From Lentzea xinjiangensis (GTDB lineage Bacteria > Actinomycetota > Actinomycetes > Mycobacteriales > Pseudonocardiaceae): DNA of 64,000 nt. The position numbers and the translations under genes are program-made. Below the pieces are notes generated by a model that had not been told where the DNA came from, did not search any database, and was given only the letters and a program-made list of their open reading frames with translations. Below, one piece after another: positions 43,098-50,673 of the stretch. Position 1 is the stretch's first letter; each line of letters starts with the position of its first letter. The DNA is taken from NCBI RefSeq assembly GCF_900110955.1, contig NZ_FOFR01000001.1, positions 248,001-312,000 of the forward strand, written 5' to 3'.

Positions 43098-43310
43098 GTG
43101 ACGCAGGACGAGGACTTCCTCGGCGGACTCCACCACGACGGCTCGCAGCGCGATGTCGAGCTCGGGCCCGCCAGGGGCATCGTGCGCTACTACCCCGTGC
43201 CGGCCGCGCCGCCGGCCCCCGCGCCGTGGTGGCGCTACCTGGCCGTGTTCATCGTCGGACTGGCGCTCGGCGTGGCTGTCGGCGTGGCCCTGTGCAGCAA
43301 TTTTCTCTGA
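43098..43310 (+). CDS. Small single-pass membrane protein
   Basis: 70 residues: an acidic cytoplasmic N-terminus (residues 1-25), a Pro/Ala-rich linker and one helix near 47-66 ending CSNFL. No family recognised. GTG at 43098, 18 bp after the pckG terminator, so it has its own promoter if expressed. Confidence 0.6.
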   Translation: MTQDEDFLGGLHHDGSQRDVELGPARGIVRYYPVPAAPPAPAPWWRYLAVFIVGLALGVAVGVALCSNFL

Positions 43311-43343
43311 GTCGGCGCAGCTCACCGTCCTCTTGAGACGAAG

Positions 43344-43396
43344 TTGTCCACAGGTGTGGACGAGTCTGTGCACATGTTGTGGATAGCTGTGGACAG
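43344..43396 (+). other. Cluster of four DnaA-box-like sites
   Basis: TTGTCCACA (43344-43352) on the plus strand, then reverse-strand boxes TGTGGACGA (43355-43363), TGTGGATAG (43378-43386) and TGTGGACAG (43388-43396). Each matches the actinobacterial DnaA consensus TTGTCCACA or differs from it by one or two bases. Four sites in 53 bp is far above chance. No dnaA/dnaN are near, so this is not oriC as usually placed. Confidence 0.7.
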
Positions 43397-43605
43397 GCCT
43401 GTGGGCACCGCAGCCGGGCGCTGGCCGTTGCCCTTCTCGGACGTCCGTGGAACGCTCTCGGCCGCGAACCGCGTCCTGATCGGACTTCTTCACGATCCGG
43501 CAAAACGGTCATGCTCCGGGAATGAACCCGGCCCCTTCCGGGAACGTCTTGAGTACGTGACGGCGATCACAAAGATCGTCACCGGAATGGAAGGGGAGGT
43601 GTGCC

Positions 43606-43770
43606 GTGGGAATCGCAGGAATCGCGATGCTGGTGCTTTCCCTGGCCGCCGTGCTGATGGTCGTGGTGGCGGGGTCAGTTCGGGAGCGGGTTGTCCCTGA
43701 TGCCGAGGAGAGTCCCGCTGAAGGGCTTGGTGGCCTCCGCGTAGCAGACGGCGTTGGTCCATCCCTCTGA
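43606..43770 (+). CDS. Possible 54-residue membrane peptide
   Basis: GTG at 43606 with GGGGAGG at 6-nt spacing. A hydrophobic helix spans residues 2-23 (AMLVLSLAAVLMVVVAG), then RERVVPD and a Gly-rich tail. Its 3' half overlaps the end of the convergent septum-formation gene antisense by 96 bp. Unrecognised; good ribosome site supports expression. Confidence 0.45.
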   Translation: MGIAGIAMLVLSLAAVLMVVVAGSVRERVVPDAEESPAEGLGGLRVADGVGPSL

Positions 43771-44517
43771 CCAAGCCTGGGAACCGGGGTTGCGCCACGC
43801 GGGGAAGACGTCGGTGCGCTTGCTGGAACCCAGGTAGTCGTGCACGGCCTTCGTGCACTTGTCGTTCGCGATGGCGTTCATCTGCTCCTTGGACGGAGCC
43901 GGGTCGCTCGACTTGCCGAGCGGCACCACGCCGGCGGGCACTGCCTCCGCCAGGTGCGCGGTGTTGCACGCGACGACCTTGACCTCCTGGTCCTTCGAGG
44001 GCGAGCCCTGGGTGCACGTCTGGAACGTGCTGAACCCGCTGCCCTTGAGACCGTCCCGCACAGAACCCTTGCGCGGCAAGGGCTTCTCGTCGGGGCTGAT
44101 CTCCACGACCGTGCACAGCCGCCAGCGCTGGCCGTCCTTCCAGCCCTGCTCGTTCGGCCAGAACGCCCAGACGCGCAGGCGCGTCGAGTCCGCGTCCGCA
44201 CTGCCCAGGTACTCGTTCAGCACCTGACGGCACGGCGGCAGCGCGGCCTTGCGCAGCACCTGCATGTCCGGGTACGTCGTCGGGAGGCCGGTGAGCTCAC
44301 CGATGCTCATCACCTCCGCCTCGTGCGAGTCGGCGCATTGCAGCACCTTCAGCTCGTAGGCGTTCATGCACTGGCCGGTCTTCGGCAGCGTGGGTGCGGA
44401 GGCGGAGGCGGTCGACGGCATCGGTCCGGGGACCGCCTGCCCGCCCACCTGGATCGAGCACGCGGACAACGTCAACGTGCTCAGGACAATTGCCACCGCC
44501 AGCCGCACACGAGTCAC
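43675..44517 (-). CDS. Septum-formation family lipoprotein
   Basis: 280 residues. The signal ends in the lipobox LSAC at about 17-20, so the protein is lipid-anchored at the outer membrane face. The mature part has two copies of the septum-formation domain, each with a Cys-x3-His core (CADSHEAEV near 61 and CNTAHLAEA near 188) and partner cysteines. The family name comes from studies of division in actinomycetes; its biochemical role is unknown. GTG at 44517 overlaps the stop of the upstream C15-like gene (GTGA), so the two are coupled. Confidence 0.82.
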   Translation of the reverse strand: MTRVRLAVAIVLSTLTLSACSIQVGGQAVPGPMPSTASASAPTLPKTGQCMNAYELKVLQCADSHEAEVMSIGELTGLPTTYPDMQVLRKAALPPCRQVLNEYLGSADADSTRLRVWAFWPNEQGWKDGQRWRLCTVVEISPDEKPLPRKGSVRDGLKGSGFSTFQTCTQGSPSKDQEVKVVACNTAHLAEAVPAGVVPLGKSSDPAPSKEQMNAIANDKCTKAVHDYLGSSKRTDVFPAWRNPGSQAWSEGWTNAVCYAEATKPFSGTLLGIRDNPLPN

Positions 44518-45770
44518 ACCACAGAGACTAGAGCCCGCACCTGGTCGGCGATGTCCCGACGCTGACTTTCGAACGCCGCATCGGTCAAAGCGGCCGGGTC
44601 GGCGGGCTGCCCCAACACCGGCGTGTGCAGGTGTCCACCCAAGACGTTCGTTGCGCCGTAACCGATTCGCAGCCGGTTGGCCCGGTACATGCTCTCGTTG
44701 GAGAGGTAGTCACCGCCGCCACCGCTCGCCGCGACCCTGCCGGGAGTCGGCTCGTCCGTGCGGCACGACTGCTCGGAGCCGACGAAGACCCACTCGCAGA
44801 AGCCCCGGTTCAGCGCCACGGTGAACGGACCGGTGCCCGCGTCGATCATCTTCTGGAACGGCAGCGAGGTCTCGATGAACTCGGGGTCCGGCTGCGGCCA
44901 GCCGGCCGCGTCCGGGACGCTGCCGAACGACTCGACGTCGTTGTTGTCGGCGAAGCCGCCGCGCCAGCGCGCCGCCCACCGCTCGATGTCGAACCGGCCG
45001 GGCCTGCCCTGGCTGATCGTCACGAACGCGTCGGGCTTCTGCGCCAGCGCCGTTCCGTAGAACTGCTCGACGACCCCTTCGTCGAACCCGCCCCACAGCA
45101 CCGGCAGCACCGCGGCCTGGAGCACGACCTTGCCGGTCGGCGTGGTGATCTCGCGGCCGTCGAGCTGCAGGGCCGCCGCGCCAGCGGGGTTGGCGCGCCG
45201 CACGTTCGTCCCGGTGAGCTGGAACGGGTCGAAGCCCGTCACCGCGATCCTGCGCACACCCGGCGTGGTGGGGAACGCGGTGTCGCTCAGGCCGCGCGAG
45301 GCCCAGTCGAAGCGCTGGACGAGCTTCGCGCGGTCGCCAGGCGAGAGCGCGAACCGGGGCTTCCACTGGCGCAGCGCGGAGGTCAGCTGGAGCCGTGCCC
45401 AGTAGAGCGGGCGGTCGTCGTAGGCGTCGTGGGCCAGTGGCGTCGTGCTCTGGGCGCGGGCGACAGCGGCCTTCCACAGCGCGGTGCCCTCGCGTTGCAC
45501 GAACTGCTGCGCCTGCCCCGGCACGACCTGGCGGCAGAGCTTGGCGGTGAAGTCGGCGACGCGGCCGTCGAACCCGGCGAGCTCCACGAGCGCGGGCCCG
45601 ACGGCGGGGCCGCCGGTGACGAGCGTGTCGTCGAGCCGCTGTTCTTCGACGGTGAGCGGGGCGGCGGTGTCGTAGCAGGTCGCGTCCTGGGCGTGGGCGA
45701 CAGCGGGACTCAGCGTGAGTGCGAGGGCGGTCAGCCCGAGCAGTCCGGCGATGGTTTTCACGTCTTGCAT
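44514..45770 (-). CDS. Secreted pyroglutamyl-peptidase I (C15)-like protein, catalytic Cys replaced
   Basis: 418 residues with a signal peptide (about 1-27, cut after AHA). The C15 motifs appear in order: VTGFDPF, the Glu in GRFDIERWA, and the nucleophile segment, which here reads GDYLSNESMY where canonical enzymes have YLCN. Ser357 replaces the Cys; His380 or His382 in GGHLHTPV is retained at the usual spacing. An N-terminal domain of about 170 residues is extra. Either a Ser variant of the peptidase or an inactive homologue. Co-expressed with the septum-formation lipoprotein. Confidence 0.78.
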   Translation of the reverse strand: MQDVKTIAGLLGLTALALTLSPAVAHAQDATCYDTAAPLTVEEQRLDDTLVTGGPAVGPALVELAGFDGRVADFTAKLCRQVVPGQAQQFVQREGTALWKAAVARAQSTTPLAHDAYDDRPLYWARLQLTSALRQWKPRFALSPGDRAKLVQRFDWASRGLSDTAFPTTPGVRRIAVTGFDPFQLTGTNVRRANPAGAAALQLDGREITTPTGKVVLQAAVLPVLWGGFDEGVVEQFYGTALAQKPDAFVTISQGRPGRFDIERWAARWRGGFADNNDVESFGSVPDAAGWPQPDPEFIETSLPFQKMIDAGTGPFTVALNRGFCEWVFVGSEQSCRTDEPTPGRVAASGGGGDYLSNESMYRANRLRIGYGATNVLGGHLHTPVLGQPADPAALTDAAFESQRRDIADQVRALVSVV

Positions 45771-45782
45771 CTCAACGGAAGA

Positions 45783-45812
45783 GGGCCACCCGCCGTAACC
45801 GACGGGTGGCCC
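45783..45812 (-). terminator. Hairpin terminator after the SSS transporter gene
   Basis: 10-bp stem GGGCCACCCG / CGGGTGGCCC with a 10-nt loop, 20 bp after the transporter stop. Confidence 0.75.
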
Positions 45813-45832
45813 ATGTCGTTAACTGCTGCGTC

Positions 45833-47467
45833 TCAGTGGGCGGCCACGGGCTTGACCCGCGGGCTGTCCTCGTCGACGTGGTAGTCGGACGGATCGGTCT
45901 GGTCCGTGCCGTTGAAGGCCCTGGCCTTCTTGGCGATCAGCGTGACGACCACCGCGACCAGCAGGTTGACCAGCAGCGAGATGATGCCGACGTAGATCTG
46001 CACGGCCGAGTCGCCGAACGGGTGCCAGCCGAAGATCGACAGCTTGCCCAGCGGCAGCGCCGAGCCGGCGAAGTGCGCCTTGCCGATGGCCGGGTTGCCG
46101 ATGTTGTAGAGCAGCCACATGCCGTAGCCCATGCCCGCGATCCAGCCGGCGATCAGGCCGTACACGTGGAACCAGCGCGTGTAGAGCGCGATCGCGACCG
46201 CCGGCAGCGTCTGCAGGATCATGACGCCGCCGATGAGCTGCAGGTCGATCGAGAACTGCGGGTCGACGAACACGATGAACGCCACCGCGCCGAACTTCAC
46301 GACCAGCGAGGCGAGCTTGGCCTGCTTGGCCTCCTCGGCCGGCGTGGCGTTCTTCTTCAGGTACTCCTTGTAGACGTTGCGCGTCCACAGGTTCGCCGCC
46401 GCGATCGACATGATCGCCGCCGGCACCAGCGCGCCGATGCCGATGGCCGCGAACGCGATGCCCGCGAACCACGACGGGAAGTTCTGCCCGAAGAGCTCCG
46501 GCACGATCGTGTTGGTGTCGGGACGGCCGGTCGCCTGGTTGACGATCGGCTTGGTGCCCGCGCTGATCGCCACGTAGCCGAGCAGCGCCAGCAGGCCCAG
46601 CACCAGCGAGTACGCCGGCAGCGCGACCATGTTGCGCTTGATGACGTTGCGGCCGCGGCTCGCGAGGATGCCGGTCAGCGAGTGCGGGTAGATGAACAGC
46701 GCGAGCGCGCTGCCCAGCGCCAGCGTGGCGTACTGGAGCTGGTTGTTGCCGTTGAGCAGGATGCCGTCGGTCTTGGCCGGGGTCGCGTCGAACTTGGCCT
46801 GCGCGTCGTTGAAGATCTCGCCCCAGCCGCCGAACTTCGACGGCAGGTAGACGATCGCCACCAGGATGACGATGTAGATCAGGATGTCCTTGACGAACGC
46901 GATCAGCGCCGGCGCCCGCAGCCCCGACTGGTAGGTGTAGAGCGCGAGGATCACGAAGGCGATGAACAGCGGCAGGTGGCCGAGGATGCCGCCGCCGTTG
47001 AGGCCCATGCTCCGCAGCACGGCTTCGAGGCCGACGAGCTGCAACGCGATGTACGGCATGGTCGCGACGATGCCGGTGATCGCGATCAGCAGCGCGAGCC
47101 AGTGCGAGCCGTAGCGGCCCTTCACGAAGTCGGCCGGCGTGACGTAGCCGTGCACGCGGCTGACCGACCACATCCGCACCAGCGGCAGGAAGACGATCGG
47201 GTACAGGATCACCGTGTACGGCAACGCGAAGAACCCGGTCGCGCCCGCGCCGAACATCAGCGCCGGCACCGCGACGAACGTGTAGGCGGTGTAGAGGTCA
47301 CCGCCGACCAGGAACCACGTGATCCAGCTGCCGAACTTGCGTCCGCCGAGGCCCCACTCGTCGAGGTGGTCGAGCGTGTCGCCCTTCTGCCACTTCGCCG
47401 CCAGGAAGCCCATGACGGTGACCAGCAGGAAGAGGGCGCTGAATACGATCAGCTCGGTCCACTGCAT
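45833..47467 (-). CDS. Sodium:solute symporter family transporter
   Basis: 544 residues with about 13 helices. SSS hallmarks are FVKGRYGSHWLALL, ILASRGRNVIKRN and the N-terminal phrase GGRKFGSWITWFLVGGDLYTAYTF. It resembles monocarboxylate carriers of the MctP type and is coupled to DUF3311 by an ATGA overlap at 47467, as is typical of that carrier. Substrate probably a small monocarboxylate, possibly 5-oxoproline by context. Confidence 0.88.
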   Translation of the reverse strand: MQWTELIVFSALFLLVTVMGFLAAKWQKGDTLDHLDEWGLGGRKFGSWITWFLVGGDLYTAYTFVAVPALMFGAGATGFFALPYTVILYPIVFLPLVRMWSVSRVHGYVTPADFVKGRYGSHWLALLIAITGIVATMPYIALQLVGLEAVLRSMGLNGGGILGHLPLFIAFVILALYTYQSGLRAPALIAFVKDILIYIVILVAIVYLPSKFGGWGEIFNDAQAKFDATPAKTDGILLNGNNQLQYATLALGSALALFIYPHSLTGILASRGRNVIKRNMVALPAYSLVLGLLALLGYVAISAGTKPIVNQATGRPDTNTIVPELFGQNFPSWFAGIAFAAIGIGALVPAAIMSIAAANLWTRNVYKEYLKKNATPAEEAKQAKLASLVVKFGAVAFIVFVDPQFSIDLQLIGGVMILQTLPAVAIALYTRWFHVYGLIAGWIAGMGYGMWLLYNIGNPAIGKAHFAGSALPLGKLSIFGWHPFGDSAVQIYVGIISLLVNLLVAVVVTLIAKKARAFNGTDQTDPSDYHVDEDSPRVKPVAAH

Positions 47468-47733
47468 CAGTTCGCTCCCTCGTCCAGGTCGTCAACGCCG
47501 AGCTTGTCCGGCTTCCCGGTGACCACCGGTTCGTCCTTGGTCTTCAGGTAGACCAGGCCGACGCACAGGACGCCGAGCGGCACGAACAGGAACTGGTACC
47601 AGTAGAAGAACGGCATCCCGAAGACCCGGGGTTCGTCCATGTTGAACCACGGCGTGACGAGCATGAGCAGCGGAACCAGCAGCAGCAGGTTCCAGTTGCT
47701 CCAGCGCAAGCCGGTCTTGTGATCCGACGGCAT
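47467..47733 (-). CDS. DUF3311 small membrane subunit
   Basis: 88 residues, two helices (WNLLLLVPLLMLVTPWF and FYWYQFLFVPLGVLCVGLVY). DUF3311 proteins accompany SSS carriers and are probably an accessory subunit. ATG at 47733 with GGAGGG 5 nt upstream; its stop overlaps the transporter start. Confidence 0.88.
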   Translation of the reverse strand: MPSDHKTGLRWSNWNLLLLVPLLMLVTPWFNMDEPRVFGMPFFYWYQFLFVPLGVLCVGLVYLKTKDEPVVTGKPDKLGVDDLDEGAN

Positions 47734-47820
47734 GGTGGCCCTCCGTGTACGCGGTGTTGCGCGGATGTTAGGCCTGATGAGGTGTGCCGTCAGCCTCGTG
47801 ATCGGAATCGTTGCACTCCG

Positions 47821-48507
47821 CTAACGTTGCTCCAGTTGTGCGACGAGGTCCGACTCGGCCAGGTCGAAGTACTCCCGCAGCCTGGTCGTCGCGCCGTCGA
47901 CGTCGCCGGAGCTCAGCAGCTCGACTATCTCCCGGTTGAGCGGCAGGTACGCCATGTGCAGCCGCTCGGGATCGCTGACCACCCGGAACGCGAGCATGAG
48001 CTCCGCGAACAGCCGGTCCGACTCCTCGCTCAGCCGGTGGCTGCCGGCCAGCCCGACGATGCCGCGGTGGAACCGGATGTTGGCGGCCCCGACCTTCGCC
48101 CAGTCCCTCCTGGCCCCGTGGGCGGACGCCTCCTCGACCGGCGTCCGCACCGCCGCACGCCGGTCGTCGCCGACCGCGGGCCAGTTCTGCAACGCCCCGC
48201 ACTCGATCACCCGCCGCGCGGCGTACAGGTCCCGCACGTCCTCGCCGCCCGGCCGCCGCACGAACACGCCGCGGCTGTGCTCGTGCACCAGCAACCGGTC
48301 GCGCGTCAGCAGCCGGAACGCCTCCCTGAGCGTGTTGCGGCTGACTCCGAGGGCACCGCCGATCGCCTCTTCGCTGAGCCGGAGACCGGGTGCCAGCTCG
48401 CCGTCGAGCACCCGCTCCCGCAGCATGTCGGCGACCTTCTGAGCGGTGCTCGCGCGCTCCAGGTCGGCCCTGCCCTGCGCCAGCGCGGACACCCACGTCT
48501 CACTCAC
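47821..48507 (-). CDS. GntR family regulator with FCD domain
   Basis: 228 residues. N-terminal winged helix (LSEEAIGGALGVSRNTLREAFRLL) and a C-terminal FCD domain with metal-binding His near 147 (FHRGIVGLAGSHRL). These proteins bind organic acids. It is divergent from the 5-oxoprolinase-A gene and 88 bp from DUF3311, so it probably senses a related acid. GTG at 48507 follows TAGACT (48514-48519) by 6 nt. Confidence 0.9.
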   Translation of the reverse strand: MSETWVSALAQGRADLERASTAQKVADMLRERVLDGELAPGLRLSEEAIGGALGVSRNTLREAFRLLTRDRLLVHEHSRGVFVRRPGGEDVRDLYAARRVIECGALQNWPAVGDDRRAAVRTPVEEASAHGARRDWAKVGAANIRFHRGIVGLAGSHRLSEESDRLFAELMLAFRVVSDPERLHMAYLPLNREIVELLSSGDVDGATTRLREYFDLAESDLVAQLEQR

Positions 48508-48513
48508 CGAGCC

Positions 48514-48519
48514 AGTCTA
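48514..48519 (-). promoter_or_regulatory. Leaderless-type -10 box (TAGACT) for the GntR gene
   Basis: TAGACT, 6 nt, GTG at 48507 on the minus strand. Confidence 0.5.
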
Positions 48520-48525
48520 TTTGCA

Positions 48526-48574
48526 GGATCGTTTGATTGCACTATCGTAGAATCGTTCAACAATCCAACGATCC
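48526..48574. promoter_or_regulatory. Divergent operator region between gntR and pxpA
   Basis: GGATCGTTTGATTG (48526-48539) and CAATCCAACGATCC (48561-48574) are inverted repeats differing at one base. The AT-rich stretch between them holds further ATCGT elements. It lies between two divergent start codons 93 bp apart. Confidence 0.65.
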
Positions 48575-48600
48575 ACCCACCTGCGTGTCGGAGGACGGCC

Positions 48601-49377
48601 ATGGACCTGAACGCGGACCTCGGCGAAGGCTTCGGCCACTGGACCCTGGGCGACGACCGCGCGCTGCTGTCGATCGTGACCAGCGCGAACATCGCCTGCG
48701 GGTACCACGCCGGTGACGCCGACACGATGCGCTCGGTGTGCGCGGCCGCCGCCGAGGCAGGCGTGGCCGTCGGAGCGCACGTCGGGTACCTCGACCTCGC
48801 CGGGTTCGGACGGCGGTTCATCGACGTCGCTCCGGACACCCTGACCAACGAGGTGCTGGCCCAGCTCGGCGCCCTGTCGGCGTTCGCCCGCGCCGCCGGC
48901 ACTCGGATCTCGTACGTCAAGCCGCACGGCGCTCTCTACAACGCGCTGTTCCGGCACGAGGCCCAAGCCGACGCCGTGGTGGACGCGGTGCGGTTGTTCG
49001 ACCCGGCGCTGGCCGTACTGGGCGCGCCCGGAGCCGTGTGGCTGAAGCGCGCCTCGGTGGCCGGGTTGCGGGTGTGGCACGAGGCTTTCGCCGACCGGGC
49101 CTACACGGCTTCCGGATCGCTCGTCCCCCGCGGAGAGCCCGGGGCCGTGCTGCGGGACCCGGCGGAGATCGCCGCCCGGTGCGTGCAGCTCGCCACCGAG
49201 GGGTGGGTTCGCAGCGTTTCCGGGCGGCCGGTTCGGATCGTTGCCGATTCTCTTTGCGTGCACGGGGATACGGCGAACGCTGTGGCGATCGCTCGGGCGG
49301 TTCGGGGGGCTTTGGAGGGTGCTGGGGTTGCGGTGGGGCGGGTTGAGTCGCCGCTCCTGCACACGCGGGCTGGTTGA
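48601..49377 (+). CDS. pxpA: LamB/YcsF family, 5-oxoprolinase subunit A-like
   Basis: 258 residues. Starts MDLNADLGEGFG and continues SANIACGYHAGD, SYVKPHGALYN and VCVHGD-like SLCVHGDTANA, the standard PxpA sequence. PxpA with PxpB and PxpC opens 5-oxoproline to glutamate using ATP. No pxpB/pxpC genes follow, so the partners must be elsewhere or the function differs. ATG at 48601 with GGAGGACGG upstream; the frame is open far upstream but those codons are spurious. Confidence 0.93.
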   Translation: MDLNADLGEGFGHWTLGDDRALLSIVTSANIACGYHAGDADTMRSVCAAAAEAGVAVGAHVGYLDLAGFGRRFIDVAPDTLTNEVLAQLGALSAFARAAGTRISYVKPHGALYNALFRHEAQADAVVDAVRLFDPALAVLGAPGAVWLKRASVAGLRVWHEAFADRAYTASGSLVPRGEPGAVLRDPAEIAARCVQLATEGWVRSVSGRPVRIVADSLCVHGDTANAVAIARAVRGALEGAGVAVGRVESPLLHTRAG

Positions 49378-49773
49378 GGTCGGGTTCTGTTTCGTCGGGT
49401 TCCTGTTTCAGGGCGCGGGGCTCCGCCCCGGACCCCGCCAATCTGATCCAGGACCGGGCCGGCGCCGTTCGCGGGTTGATGGCACGCCTGTTGGTGTGGG
49501 CGCTTGCTGTTGCGTGGGTGTCTGGGGTGCGGGAAGGACGGCTCGGCTTCGGCTTCGCGGTCGGCTCGGCGTCGGGGTTGGGGTTGCCTGCGGCCTGGTC
49601 GGCTTGCCTGCGCCTTCACCACTTGCCTGTGGCCGGTCGGGTCGCTTGCGCCCCTTGCCGCTCGCCCGCGCTCCTCGACTCGCCGCTCGCGGCTCGCCTC
49701 GCCGCCCCAGAACTGTCAGACCTGCCTTGTACGTTGGGTCGCGGGGGGCGCTGACCCCGAGGGGACCCCTGCG
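49378..49773 (+). other. Intergenic region with dispersed repeat and GC-rich tail
   Basis: No convincing gene. It begins with a dispersed repeat (49389-49521). The rest (49560-49740) is a low-complexity GC-rich stretch with short recurring words such as CTCGGC, CGGCTTG, TGCCT and CTCGCC. It ends in a hairpin at the stop of the ROK gene. Confidence 0.7.
49389..49521 (+). repeat. Dispersed extragenic repeat, copy 2
   Basis: The longer form of the element at 32758-32884, including the segment GGGGCTCCGCCCCGGACCCC that can fold on itself. Same orientation, and also begins about 12 bp after a plus-strand stop codon. A shared GACGGCTCGGCTTCG follows at 49537-49551. Confidence 0.85.
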
Positions 49774-49780
49774 TCAGCGC
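49748..49780 (-). terminator. Hairpin at the end of the ROK gene
   Basis: GCGCTGAC (49748-49755) pairs with GTCAGCGC (49773-49780), with an inner CCCC/GGGG stem. It overlaps the ROK stop. Confidence 0.55.
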
Positions 49781-50673
49781 GCCTGCCGGACCAGTGCGGC
49801 CGCGCCCACCAGGCCCGCTTCGCCGCCGAGCTGGGCCGCGCGCACCTCCAGCCCTTCCAGGTACGACAGACCGGCGTGCGTCTTCAACGCTCGTCGCACC
49901 GGCTCGAACAGCAGCTCACCGGCCTGGGCCACGCCGCCGCCGATGACCGCCAGTTCCAAGTCGCAGATCGCGGCTGCTCCCGCGATGGCCATGCCCACGG
50001 CGTGACCGGCGCGGTCGAAGGCTTCCAGCGGGATCTCCTCGCCGGCCAGTGCGGCGGCGGCGAGGTGGGCGGCGTCGGCGTTCCGCGGGGCTCGCCAGCC
50101 GGTTCGGCGTGCCCAGTCGACCATGCGGGGGCCGCCCGCGACGGTTTCCACGCAGCCGCGGCCGCCGCAGGTGCAGGGGGCGCCGTCCGGTTCCACGACC
50201 AGGTGTCCGATGTGGCCGGCGTTGCCCGTTCGGCCGCCGAAGGGGCGGCCGTCCAGCACCAGGCCGCCGCCCACGCCCGTGGACACGACCAAGCCGACCA
50301 TGAACCTGCTGCCCTGGCCCGCGCCGCGCCAGTGTTCGCCCAGTGCCATGCACACGCCGTCGCCGGCCAGTTCCACCGGGACGTCCGGGAACAGGGCTGC
50401 GACCGACGAGCGCAGCGGGAACGCTTGCCAGGACGGGACGTTGATCGGGGAGACGGTGCCGTGGACGGTGTCGACCGGACCGGCTGAGGCGATGCCCACG
50501 CCGGAGATCGGTGCGTCGCCCGCGACCGTCGACAGCACGGAAACGACGGCGTCCCACGGGTTTTCGGGCGGGGTCGGCACTCGTTCGGAGCGCAGCACGG
50601 AACCCGAGGAGTCGACCAGGGCGGCTGCGATCTTGGTGCCGCCGAAGTCCAGTGCCAGCACCGGATCAGTCAC
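49774..50673 (-). CDS. ROK family sugar kinase
   Basis: 299 residues. N-terminal ATP motif ALDFGGTKIAAALVD, then STGVGGGLVLDG, the ROK signature with Zn ligands HIGHLVVEPDG and CTCGGRGCVE, and a C-terminal VIGGGVAQAG. It phosphorylates a hexose (glucose or amino sugar). GTG at 50673 overlaps the stop of the GH38-like gene (GTGA); the frame is open upstream to 51720 without meaning. Last gene of a long minus-strand cluster. Confidence 0.9.
   Translation of the reverse strand: MTDPVLALDFGGTKIAAALVDSSGSVLRSERVPTPPENPWDAVVSVLSTVAGDAPISGVGIASAGPVDTVHGTVSPINVPSWQAFPLRSSVAALFPDVPVELAGDGVCMALGEHWRGAGQGSRFMVGLVVSTGVGGGLVLDGRPFGGRTGNAGHIGHLVVEPDGAPCTCGGRGCVETVAGGPRMVDWARRTGWRAPRNADAAHLAAAALAGEEIPLEAFDRAGHAVGMAIAGAAAICDLELAVIGGGVAQAGELLFEPVRRALKTHAGLSYLEGLEVRAAQLGGEAGLVGAAALVRQAR

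Noticed and set aside
43344..43396. oriC
   Set aside because: Only four boxes and no dnaA/dnaN or rpmH; a secondary DnaA-binding cluster fits better.
45719..47551. 610-codon plus-strand frame opposite the SSS transporter
   Set aside because: Repetitive Arg/Asp-rich translation; the transporter frame has clear helices and SSS motifs.
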